A DNA stretch of 37,846 nucleotides from SIAF01 sp046152955 (GTDB lineage: Bacteria; Planctomycetota; Planctomycetia; Planctomycetales; Planctomycetaceae), in the NCBI GenBank assembly GCA_046152955.1, contig JBJXGA010000481.1, forward strand, positions 1 to 37,846, read 5' to 3'. The notes beneath the pieces are model-generated. The model was given only the letters and a program-made list of their open reading frames with translations. It did not search any database and was not told the origin of the DNA. This document shows positions 8,672-16,032 of the stretch, piece by piece (positions within the stretch are counted from its first letter, which is position 1; every line of letters starts with the position of its first letter). Both the position numbers and the translations under genes were made by a program.

Positions 8672-9664
8672 ATGGCCCAATCTCTCGAATCCGCTGCTGC
8701 ACCGACCCGCCGCCGCCGCCGCCGATTGATCTGGCTGGCGAGTTGCGGTGCGCTGCTGATCCTTGGGACGTTGCTGTACCGCCATTATTGGCATTCGCAT
8801 CCGATGGGAAGCGGCCCAGCCGGACCGGAGGTCGCGAGTAGCGATTTTTCCGAAACGTGGAGTGAGCGACGGGTATTGTTGGTGGGGCTGGGAGACAGCG
8901 TCACCGCCGGCTACGGAGCGCCTGGCGGACATGGATACTTCGATCGACTGAAGCAAAACCCGCGGGACGAATTCCCCGAGATGCAGGGAGTCTCCCTTTC
9001 CAGCGTCTTTCCAAATCTGGTCCATCAGAATCTGTCCATCTCCGGCTCGACCTCCCTGGAGTGCCTGGATTCGATTCTGCCACGTCTGGAGCGGCAAGAT
9101 GCTGACACATTCGGCGTCGTCGTGATCACGACAGGGGGAAACGACATCATCCACAATTACGGCCGGACTCCGCCGCGCGAGGGAGCGATGTACGGATCAA
9201 CGCTGGAGCAGGCCCGTCCCTGGATCGCCAGTTTTGCTGAACGCCTGGAGGCGATCTGCGATGGCATCGACGAGCGCTTCCCCGGCGGGTGTCAAATCTT
9301 CCTTGCCAATATCTACGACCCGACCGACGGCGTGGGGGACGCCTTCAATGCCGGACTCCCACCCTGGAGCGAGGGGCTGGCGCTGGTGGCCGCCTACAAC
9401 GGCGTGATTGCCGAAACAGCCAGCCGTCGGCCGAACGTGCATCTGGTCGACATGCATGGCCTGTTCCTGGGCCATGGCATCCATTGCCTCAAGTTCTGGA
9501 GCCCGCACTACCATCCCGATGACCCGCATTACTGGTATTGGGAGAACCTCGAAGACCCGAACGATCGCGGGTATGATGCGCTGCGCCGATCGTTTCTGAT
9601 CGAGATGGCGCGGGTGCTCCCTGAAGCACTCCGTGAAATGCCGTCGACGGAACCGGACCCTTGA
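8672..9664 (+). CDS. Membrane-anchored SGNH/GDSL-family hydrolase with altered block V (330 aa)
   Basis: An arginine-rich start (RRRRRRLIW) and one hydrophobic helix at about residues 19-36 suggest membrane anchoring with the catalytic domain outside. Block I is GLGDSVTAGYG with nucleophile Ser76; block III is TTGGNDI with oxyanion Asn157. Block V normally reads DxxHPN; here the aligned stretch is NLEDPNDRGYDALR, so the usual catalytic His is Asp295. A neighbouring His286 (DPHYWYW) might substitute. Substrate unknown; esterase or acetylhydrolase activity is the family default, but the His change makes this unsure. AAGGA lies upstream of the ATG. It diverges from the aldolase gene and precedes an acyl-CoA dehydrogenase by 83 nt on the same strand. 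Confidence 0.8.
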   Translation: MAQSLESAAAPTRRRRRRLIWLASCGALLILGTLLYRHYWHSHPMGSGPAGPEVASSDFSETWSERRVLLVGLGDSVTAGYGAPGGHGYFDRLKQNPRDEFPEMQGVSLSSVFPNLVHQNLSISGSTSLECLDSILPRLERQDADTFGVVVITTGGNDIIHNYGRTPPREGAMYGSTLEQARPWIASFAERLEAICDGIDERFPGGCQIFLANIYDPTDGVGDAFNAGLPPWSEGLALVAAYNGVIAETASRRPNVHLVDMHGLFLGHGIHCLKFWSPHYHPDDPHYWYWENLEDPNDRGYDALRRSFLIEMARVLPEALREMPSTEPDP

Positions 9665-9747
9665 TTGAATCCATTCGCGAAACCGAATTTGAAACTCAGC
9701 CGACGCCTTCACTGATTCGTCGCCCGGTTTCCTGAAAGCCACGCCAC

Positions 9748-10941
9748 ATGCCCTTTGAACACTCCGACCTCTACGCCCTCGACGAACTCCTGTCGCCGGA
9801 AGATGTGCAACTGCGCGAGAGAGTTCGGGATTGGGTGGAGCGGCGCTACCTTCCCGTGATCAATGCGCATTATGAACAAGCCACGTTTCCGCTCGAACTG
9901 GGGCGCGAGATCGCCGCGTTGGGGGCCTTTGGCGGAAACATCCGCGGGTATGGCTGTCCGGGTCTGACGGCGCTCCAGTACGGGATAATGATGCAGGAAC
10001 TGGAGCGCGGCGACAGTGGACTGCGAACGTTTGCCTCAGTGCAAGGGGCGCTGGCGATGAACGCCATCCACATGTTCGGCTCAGAGGAGCAGAAGCAGCG
10101 GTGGTTGCCGGCGATGGCCCAGGGGGAGAAGCTCGGATGCTTTGGCCTGACGGAACCGGATCATGGTTCCAATCCGGCCGGAATGGTCACGCAGGCCACC
10201 CGGACCACCGATGGCTATCTGCTCAATGGGGGCAAAATGTGGATTGGATTGGGAACGATCGCCGACGTGGCGGTCGTTTGGGCCAAGGTCGCTGGACTGC
10301 CCGGCGTCGAGCCGCACAGCGCGGCGGCGATTCGCGGATTTCTGGTGGAGCGCGGCACTCCCGGTTTTTCCACGTCGCTGATCGAAGGGAAACTGTCGCT
10401 GCGCGCGGCCAATACCAGCCGACTGGTGTTCGAGAACTGCCAGCTCCCCGCGAACGCCCTGCTCCCCGGTTCCAGCGGCCTGAAGTCCCCCCTGTTGTGC
10501 CTCAATCACGCGCGCTATGGAATTGCCTGGGGGGTTCTCGGCGCGGCGCAGGCGTGTCTGGATGAGGCTCGCCAGTATGCGTTGCAACGGATCCAGTTCG
10601 GCAAGCCGATCGCCGCCTTCCAGCTCGTGCAGCGAAAACTGGCGTTGATGGCCACCGAATTGACCAAGGCGCAGTTACTGGCGTATCGCCTGGCACAGCT
10701 CAAGGAGGCGGGCCGCGCGACCCACGTGCAGATTTCGATGGCCAAACGAAACAACGTCGCCTGTGCCCTGGAGATCGCTCGCACGACGCGTGACCTCTTG
10801 GGAGGGGTTGGAATCCTCGATGCGCACCAGTGTTTCCGGCACATGTGCAACCTGGAAAGCGTCAAGACCTACGAGGGGACGGACGACATGCACCTGTTGA
10901 TTCTCGGCGAGAAACTGACAGGCATCGCCGCGTTCGGGTAA
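9748..10941 (+). CDS. Acyl-CoA dehydrogenase, glutaryl-CoA-dehydrogenase-like (397 aa)
   Basis: FAD-dependent dehydrogenase of acyl-CoA thioesters. Landmarks: FGLTEPDHGSNPAGM (substrate/FAD signature), GGKMWIGLGTIADVAVVWAK, RIQFGKPIAAFQLVQRKLA (second family signature) and the C-terminal YEGTDDMHLLILGEKLTGIAAF. Glu376 in that last motif is at the position of the catalytic base of glutaryl-CoA dehydrogenase, whose counterpart reads YEGTHDIH. Length is typical. It could be a decarboxylating glutaryl-CoA dehydrogenase or a related short-chain enzyme; residues that decide decarboxylation were not checked against a structure. It ends 4 nt before the stop codon of the convergent SDR gene. Confidence 0.87.
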   Translation: MPFEHSDLYALDELLSPEDVQLRERVRDWVERRYLPVINAHYEQATFPLELGREIAALGAFGGNIRGYGCPGLTALQYGIMMQELERGDSGLRTFASVQGALAMNAIHMFGSEEQKQRWLPAMAQGEKLGCFGLTEPDHGSNPAGMVTQATRTTDGYLLNGGKMWIGLGTIADVAVVWAKVAGLPGVEPHSAAAIRGFLVERGTPGFSTSLIEGKLSLRAANTSRLVFENCQLPANALLPGSSGLKSPLLCLNHARYGIAWGVLGAAQACLDEARQYALQRIQFGKPIAAFQLVQRKLALMATELTKAQLLAYRLAQLKEAGRATHVQISMAKRNNVACALEIARTTRDLLGGVGILDAHQCFRHMCNLESVKTYEGTDDMHLLILGEKLTGIAAFG

Positions 10942-10945
10942 TGGT

Positions 10946-11746
10946 TCAGGTGGTGACCGCCGGAGGCGACAATGCGATTACGTTTGCCGCGCCGCCGTCG
11001 ATCGGGATTGTGCATCCGCTGACATAGGCGGCCGCGTCGCTGGCGAGAAACGCGACGACCCCCGCAACGTCCCCCGGTTCGCCCCAGCGTCCCAGCGGAA
11101 CGCGCTCCAAGACTCGGGCCGCGCGCTGGGGATCGTTCTGCAGTGCGGTGGTCATCGGCGTGCGGATCCAGCCTGGCGCCACGGCGTTGACGCGAATCCC
11201 AAACGGACCCCACTCCGCGGCCAGGTCGCGGGTCAACGACACGAGCCCCCCCTTGGTCATGGCGTACATCGCTCCCCCGCGCCCCAGTCCCACCAGCCCG
11301 CCCCCCAGGGCCGAAATGTTGATGATGCTCCCGCGCCGACGCGCGCACATCACTCGCCCCACCGCCCCGGCCATCTGAAAGCAACCCACCAGGTTGACGG
11401 AGAGCAGGTCGGCCAGGTCTTGCGGCCGATAGTTATCGGGTGTGCCGCGGCGGTGAATCCCGGCGTTGTTCACCAGAATGTCGATCGTCCCCAACTCGGC
11501 CACGGTCCGTTCGACGCACTCCGTGACGGCTGTCTGGTCACGCGTGTCGCAGCCGATTCCCAGCACCGGGCGACCAAACTCCGCGGCAAGCTGCTCGGCA
11601 AGTTCCGCCACAGCCTCCGCCTGCAGATCCAGCAGCGCCAAGGTCGCTCCCTGCGCGGCAAGCGTCCCTGCAATCGCGGCCCCCAACCCTTGCGCCCCTC
11701 CTGTGACCAGAGCCACGCGCCCCGTCAGATCAAACGGAGAGTTCAT
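10946..11746 (-). CDS. Short-chain dehydrogenase/reductase (SDR), 266 aa
   Basis: Classical SDR oxidoreductase using NAD(P)H. Nucleotide-binding motif TGGAQGLG at residues 15-22, NNAGIHRRG at 93-101, and catalytic residues Ser145, Tyr161 and Lys165 (YAMTK). The Ser-Tyr spacing is three residues longer than in most classical SDRs, filled with a glycine-rich loop (GGGLVGLGRGG). Asp40 at the end of beta-2 (LALLDLQ) suggests NAD+ over NADP+. The start ATG at 11746 overlaps the stop of the upstream VOC gene (ATGA), so both are one translationally coupled operon. Substrate unknown; sugar-acid or 3-oxoacyl oxidoreductase are both possible. Confidence 0.9.
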   Translation of the reverse strand: MNSPFDLTGRVALVTGGAQGLGAAIAGTLAAQGATLALLDLQAEAVAELAEQLAAEFGRPVLGIGCDTRDQTAVTECVERTVAELGTIDILVNNAGIHRRGTPDNYRPQDLADLLSVNLVGCFQMAGAVGRVMCARRRGSIINISALGGGLVGLGRGGAMYAMTKGGLVSLTRDLAAEWGPFGIRVNAVAPGWIRTPMTTALQNDPQRAARVLERVPLGRWGEPGDVAGVVAFLASDAAAYVSGCTIPIDGGAANVIALSPPAVTT

Positions 11747-12234
11747 GACGGCGCTCCTGCCGGAGGCTGAAACAGTTCCAGTGGATAACCGTCGGGATCG
11801 TAAAAGTAAACCACCAATCCGCCTGTGTTGGGCCCAGCCGTGATCGTCACCGGCTCGGACCGGAAGCGGACGCCGCGCGCGGCCAAGTCGCGATAACAGG
11901 CGCGCAGATCCGAGACGGTCAGGCACAGATGGCTGTTGCCCGGCCGGTTGGTGTCGGTTTCCGCCTGCTCGCCGGCGTGGGTCATGTACTGCACGACTTC
12001 CAGCGATTGCGGACTGTCGGGAGTCACTTTGAATGAGGCCACATTGAGGACGACGCCGGGATAACCGGTTTGCTGCTGCACGTAGTCATTGTCCACGTGC
12101 GGTCGGCGACGATGCAGCGTCATCCCCAGCAGGTCGCGGTAAAAAGCGATGGACCGGTCAATGTCCGCGACCGTCAGTCCCAGGTGATGCAACGCTCCCA
12201 GTCGCCAGGCGGGAGAGGTTGAATTCGGTTCCAT
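11743..12234 (-). CDS. VOC-superfamily metalloprotein (glyoxalase/dioxygenase-like), 163 aa
   Basis: Two beta-alpha-beta-beta-beta modules make one metal site. Metal ligands are visible at His17 (HHLGLTVADIDRS), Glu79 (SLEVVQYM), His102 (NSHLCLTVSDL) and Glu153 (YPLELFQPP), the four-ligand pattern of glyoxalase I-like members. ATG at 12234 is preferred to one five codons upstream because GGGGAG stands 7 nt before it. First gene of an operon with the SDR. It may be a lactoylglutathione lyase-like enzyme, an epimerase or a lyase; the sequence alone does not decide. Confidence 0.87.
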   Translation of the reverse strand: MEPNSTSPAWRLGALHHLGLTVADIDRSIAFYRDLLGMTLHRRRPHVDNDYVQQQTGYPGVVLNVASFKVTPDSPQSLEVVQYMTHAGEQAETDTNRPGNSHLCLTVSDLRACYRDLAARGVRFRSEPVTITAGPNTGGLVVYFYDPDGYPLELFQPPAGAPS

Positions 12235-12312
12235 GTCGCAGCTCCCCAAGGTCGATGCCGGTTTTGGAATAGTCTCTGTGGATGTGGACTATAATGACTG
12301 ATTGACTGAACT

Positions 12313-12327
12313 CGCCCGAATCGGGCG
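12313..12327. terminator. Short GC hairpin downstream of the DUF1501 gene
   Basis: CGCCCGA-A-TCGGGCG is an inverted repeat with 7-nt arms, about 65 nt past the DUF1501 stop. There is no T-run, so intrinsic termination is uncertain. Confidence 0.2.
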
Positions 12328-12390
12328 TTCGCCCGGAGCGTGAGAATGGCCGGCACGGGCTCCGACGTCGGCAGCAGCGCCGAACTCATG

Positions 12391-13800
12391 TCAGGTCACC
12401 CCGCGCGGCAACAACTCCGGAATAGCCTTGCCATCCTGGAGAATCGGGACGGGGCGTCCGGAAAAATTCAGCAGTTGCACGCGATCGGCGTCGATCCCCA
12501 GATGGCGATACAAAGTGGCCACGAAGTCCTGGACCCCCAGGCGGCGCTGCGTCGCGTGTTCTCCCCGCGCGTCGGTGGCGCCGATCACCTGCCCCACGGG
12601 TATTCCTCCACCGCTGAACACGAACGACATGGCGCTGGGCCAATGGTCGCGGCCCGGTTGCATCGTTCCGGTCGGACCGCTGGCCACTCCGCCGCCGCTG
12701 CTGGGTGCATAGGAGATCTTCGGCGTGCGGCCAAAGTCCCCGCCGATGACGACGAGCGTCTCCTTGTCCAATCCCCGTTCGTGGACCTCTTCAATGAGGG
12801 TCGTGACCGCCTGATCAAAAAACGGCGTGCGGTACTTCATGCCGTCGAACACGTGATGGTTGACGGCATGGTCGTCCCAGTTCTGCACGCGGCCGCACAG
12901 GGGACCGTTGAGAGTCACTGCGACCAGTTCGACCCCCGCTTCGATCAGCCGCCGCCCGAGCAGGCATTGTTGCCCCCAGGCGTTGCGGCCGTATCGCTCG
13001 CGCGTGGCGTCCGATTCCTGTCCCAGGTCAAACGCGCGCCGCGCGGCGGCGCCGGTGAGGACGTTCCAGGCCTGCGCTTCGAAGCGGTCCATCGCTTCCA
13101 TGTTTCCCCCCCGATCGATCTCGCGTCGCAGCCGATCGAGGCTGACCCGCAACCCGATCCGTTGCGACAGCCTCCGCGCTTGCTCTTCGTCCTTGAGCCC
13201 GATGTTGGGGACTTCGAATGTGGGGGCGTTCGGATCGCCATGGACGGCAAAGGGCTCATGCGCCGGCCCCAGGTAGGCCGAGCCGAGATAAGGAATCGGA
13301 CCGACGCCGACGTAGTTGGGGAGGTCGCGATCCGGATCGGTCCGCAAAAAATTGGCAATCGACAGCAGGTCGGGATTGTCTGGCTTCAGCCGCCGCCCCT
13401 GGATCGGATGTCCGGTGAAAATCTGTTGCGGCCCATCGTCATGACAAAACCCGGTGTGGACCAGGGATCGCAAGACGGTCACCTTGTCGGCGATCGCCGC
13501 TTGCCGGGGCAACAGCTCGCAATAATTCAATCCGGGAACGCGCGTGGCAATCGGGTCGAACGGGCCACGGTATTCGCTGGGAGCATCCGGTTTGGGGTCG
13601 TAGGTTTCTAGATGGCTGGCCCCGCCGTGAAGCCAGACCACCAGGACTGAAGTCCGCCGCGCGGGAGGGGGAGCGGCGGAGGCCGTGCGCATCCGAAACA
13701 AGTCGGCCAGGCTCAAGCTGGCAAATCCGGTCAGCCCCAGACGCAGGAATTCGCGGCGCCGGGTTGGCCCGGCACAGCGTGACTGAGCAAGTCGTGGCAT
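12391..13800 (-). CDS. DUF1501 protein with twin-arginine signal (469 aa)
   Basis: An exported member of the alkaline-phosphatase-like fold. The Tat signal is visible at residues 14-35: RRREFLRLGLTGFASLSLADLF (here quoted only to residue 35), with R15-R16-x-F-L. Family landmarks are VLVVWLHGGASHLETYDPK near residues 52-70, SLVHTGFCHDDGPQQIFTGH, LVVIGGDFGRTPKISY, and GRDHWPSAMSFVFSGGGI, which carry probable metal ligands (Asp, His). Planctomycetes encode many of these, usually beside a DUF1549/DUF1553 cytochrome-type partner; no such partner is here, so this is a stand-alone copy. Biochemical function is not established. It diverges from the L,D-transpeptidase gene. Confidence 0.88.
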   Translation of the reverse strand: MPRLAQSRCAGPTRRREFLRLGLTGFASLSLADLFRMRTASAAPPPARRTSVLVVWLHGGASHLETYDPKPDAPSEYRGPFDPIATRVPGLNYCELLPRQAAIADKVTVLRSLVHTGFCHDDGPQQIFTGHPIQGRRLKPDNPDLLSIANFLRTDPDRDLPNYVGVGPIPYLGSAYLGPAHEPFAVHGDPNAPTFEVPNIGLKDEEQARRLSQRIGLRVSLDRLRREIDRGGNMEAMDRFEAQAWNVLTGAAARRAFDLGQESDATRERYGRNAWGQQCLLGRRLIEAGVELVAVTLNGPLCGRVQNWDDHAVNHHVFDGMKYRTPFFDQAVTTLIEEVHERGLDKETLVVIGGDFGRTPKISYAPSSGGGVASGPTGTMQPGRDHWPSAMSFVFSGGGIPVGQVIGATDARGEHATQRRLGVQDFVATLYRHLGIDADRVQLLNFSGRPVPILQDGKAIPELLPRGVT

Positions 13801-13983
13801 GGCAAGGACGAGGCAAGGCGGGACAGATCGGCAGGAAGGCAATGAGCATCATGGCAGCCAACCCCAGCCTTGTCCAGATTGGACCAGACCCGCCCCACAC
13901 CCCATACGCCCGTCCCCCGTCAACCGCTACCCACCACCCACCACCCACCCCTCGACTTTCCTGTAGTCCTGCTCCACGCTCCC

Positions 13984-13992
13984 TGCTATAGT
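13984..13992 (+). promoter_or_regulatory. Possible extended -10 promoter of the L,D-transpeptidase gene
   Basis: TGCTATAGT combines an extended -10 TG with TATAGT, 65 nt upstream of the ATG. No convincing -35 hexamer is seen at the right distance. Confidence 0.28.
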
Positions 13993-14057
13993 CCGTCCAA
14001 TACACCGGGCCAGGGAATTGAGCGTTGTTCGCGGCTTGTTCAAGGAGGAACAGGGAC

Positions 14058-15164
14058 ATGTCCAAATCCAACGGATCACGTCAGCGGTCGATGGCCGGAA
14101 GGCTCCGAACCGTGGCAATTTTGTGCGTCCTGGTGATGGTCGGAGGCTGGGCCGGTCGCCAGTCAGGGATCAACCCGCTGGCCTGGTGGCGAGGGGTCTG
14201 GCCGAACGGCGCCACAAACCAGCCGGCGTCCCAAACTCCCTCTGGCAGTCAGGACGAAGTCGACGAACTCCCCACGGAGCTGCTTGCGGCCCAATTCGAG
14301 CCGGATTCCGATGACCCGGCCGACGACACTCCTGTCGCCGTGGCCCCCGACATGAACTTGCTGTTCGATGAAGATGCCTTCGGGACCGGCGGCGTGTTTC
14401 GGGCGAACTTCGAGGAGCCAGCGGAGAACGCTTCGGAGCCGACGCGGACCGCGGCGCGCGACGCCGATCGCCCCCCTCCCCGGCTCATGGAAATGCGGGA
14501 CATCGAGGCGCTGGAAGCCGCCGGAAACCTGATCGCCGCGCAGCGCGAGTTGTCGCAATGGTACTGGCAGTCGCCGGAGCGCCGCGCGGACCTGTTGCCG
14601 CGGCTCAACGACCATGCCAAGGCGCTCTATTTTTCCCCGCGGCCGCATTACTACGAACCGTATGTCGTACAGCAAGGGGACCAGCTCCGACTGATTGGAA
14701 AGCGGTACAAACTCTCATGGGAGTATCTGTCGCAACTGAATCAGGTGGAGGCGACGCGGATTCGCATGGGGCAAAAGCTGAAAGTCGTCCCCGGTCCCTT
14801 CTCGGCGCATGTCAGCCTCAAGCAGTACGAACTGGTGGTCCACTTGCAGGGGAGCTTCGTCCGCCGCTTTTCGGTCGGCTTGGGAAAGCCGGGGTTGACT
14901 CCCGTGGGGACGTTCAAGGTCATCAACAAGCTGGTCGATCCCACGTACTACGGGGAAGAGGGGGTGATTTCTGGGAAGGATGCGCGCAATCCGCTGGGGG
15001 TCCGGTGGATCGACATCGGCGACAGTTTTGGGATTCACGGCACGAACGAGCCCGACACGATTGGAAAAAACGAATCGCGGGGATGCGTGCGGATGTTGAA
15101 CGACGACGTGAAACAAGTCTATGATCTGCTCACGCTCGATTCGGAAGCGACGATCGAGCGCTGA
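14058..15164 (+). CDS. Exported LysM-L,D-transpeptidase (YkuD domain), 368 aa
   Basis: Peptidoglycan-modifying enzyme. After a signal-anchor helix (about residues 17-35, TVAILCVLVMVGGWAG) comes a long acidic, proline-rich linker, then a LysM-like segment (YVVQQGDQLRLIGKRYKLSW to LKVVPG, about residues 205-250), then the YkuD catalytic domain. The catalytic motif is HGTNEPDTIG followed by SRGCVRM with nucleophile Cys343. AGGAGG lies 8-9 nt before the chosen ATG; an in-frame ATG at 14025 precedes this ribosome binding site and is less likely. It implies 3-3 peptide cross-links or attachment to peptidoglycan, which is of note in a lineage once thought to lack peptidoglycan. pyrE follows 36 nt later and may be co-transcribed. 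Confidence 0.9.
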   Translation: MSKSNGSRQRSMAGRLRTVAILCVLVMVGGWAGRQSGINPLAWWRGVWPNGATNQPASQTPSGSQDEVDELPTELLAAQFEPDSDDPADDTPVAVAPDMNLLFDEDAFGTGGVFRANFEEPAENASEPTRTAARDADRPPPRLMEMRDIEALEAAGNLIAAQRELSQWYWQSPERRADLLPRLNDHAKALYFSPRPHYYEPYVVQQGDQLRLIGKRYKLSWEYLSQLNQVEATRIRMGQKLKVVPGPFSAHVSLKQYELVVHLQGSFVRRFSVGLGKPGLTPVGTFKVINKLVDPTYYGEEGVISGKDARNPLGVRWIDIGDSFGIHGTNEPDTIGKNESRGCVRMLNDDVKQVYDLLTLDSEATIER

Positions 15165-15200
15165 CCGCTGCCGCATCGACAACCTCCAGAACCCCCTTGC

Positions 15201-15752
15201 ATGGACCATCACCAGCGACTGATCGAACTGTTCCGCGAACGGGCCCTCAAGTTCGGCGAGTTCACGCTCGCCTCAGGGAAGAAAGCCAGCTACTACCTGG
15301 ATGGGAAGCAGATCACGCTCCATTCTCAGGGTCTGCGGCTGGTCAGCGAGGGATTGCTGGACCTGCTGGCCGATCTGGATTTTCAGGCGATCGGCGGCAT
15401 GTCGATCGGCGCCGACCCGATCATCGGCGGAGTTCTGACCGCGGCGGCAGCGCGCGACCGCGAGCTGCTGGGATTCCTCGTCCGCAAAGAGCCCAAGGGA
15501 CACGGCACCAAGCGATACGTCGAAGGGCCGGTGGAACCGGGAATGAAGGTGGTGGTCATCGACGACGTGGTCACGACCGGGGGGAGTTCCCTGCAGGCGA
15601 TCGATCGGATCGAGGAATTCGGCTGCACGGTCGTTGGAGTCGCGGCGATCGTCGATCGGCTGGAAGGAGGAGCGGAGAATTTCGCTGCCCGCCGCCTGCC
15701 GCTCCGCAGCCTGCTGACCATCCGCGATTTCGGCCTGGCCCCTCCCACCTGA
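15201..15752 (+). CDS. pyrE: Orotate phosphoribosyltransferase
   Basis: Converts orotate and PRPP to OMP in pyrimidine synthesis. The PRPP-binding motif is VVVIDDVVTTGGSS (about residues 114-127); KKASYYLDGKQI and LGFLVRKEPKGHGTKRYVEG hold the flexible-loop lysines and substrate contacts. 183 aa is the normal length for a single-domain enzyme. Other pyr genes are not in the window. It ends facing a convergent gene across a 280-nt spacer. Confidence 0.95.
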   Translation: MDHHQRLIELFRERALKFGEFTLASGKKASYYLDGKQITLHSQGLRLVSEGLLDLLADLDFQAIGGMSIGADPIIGGVLTAAAARDRELLGFLVRKEPKGHGTKRYVEGPVEPGMKVVVIDDVVTTGGSSLQAIDRIEEFGCTVVGVAAIVDRLEGGAENFAARRLPLRSLLTIRDFGLAPPT

Positions 15753-15858
15753 TCCGCGCTCTCGGCCTGTAGGGTGGTACCAGCCGCCCGAGACAACGCT
15801 CCGAGGAACACCGGACCGAGACGTTAAAGCCGCCGGTGAAGCGCGAAAGAGAAGGCTG

Positions 15859-15903
15859 GCGCAGGCCCACCATGCGCGTGCGCTGGTGTTGGTGGGCCTG
15901 CGC
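15859..15903. repeat. Strong hairpin / bidirectional terminator candidate after pyrE
   Basis: Arms 15859-15872 and 15890-15903 pair over 14 bp (core GCAGGCCCACCA / TGGTGGGCCTGC) around a 17-nt loop. It lies between two convergent genes, so it could end both transcripts, although no T-run follows. A partial copy, CAGGCCCACCA, recurs at about 16015, which suggests a dispersed repeat rather than only a terminator. Confidence 0.5.
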
Positions 15904-16032
15904 TCGCAACGCCGGTTCGGGCAACGGCCGGATTCGATTGCGGTCGTCCATCTTTCATCGGCGAGCTGGTCCCACCCTGCGGGTTCCACAATCGGATGCA
16001 TACTGTCGAATGCACAGGCCCACCACCCTTCG

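Noticed and set aside
12284..12292. TATAAT on the plus strand as a promoter
   Set aside because: No gene follows on the plus strand before the DUF1501 antisense region, and the best -35 (TTGGAA) is 20 nt away.
12340..13611. 423-codon plus-strand frame opposite the DUF1501 gene
   Set aside because: No domain and no ribosome binding site; the opposite strand encodes a complete Tat-exported DUF1501 protein.
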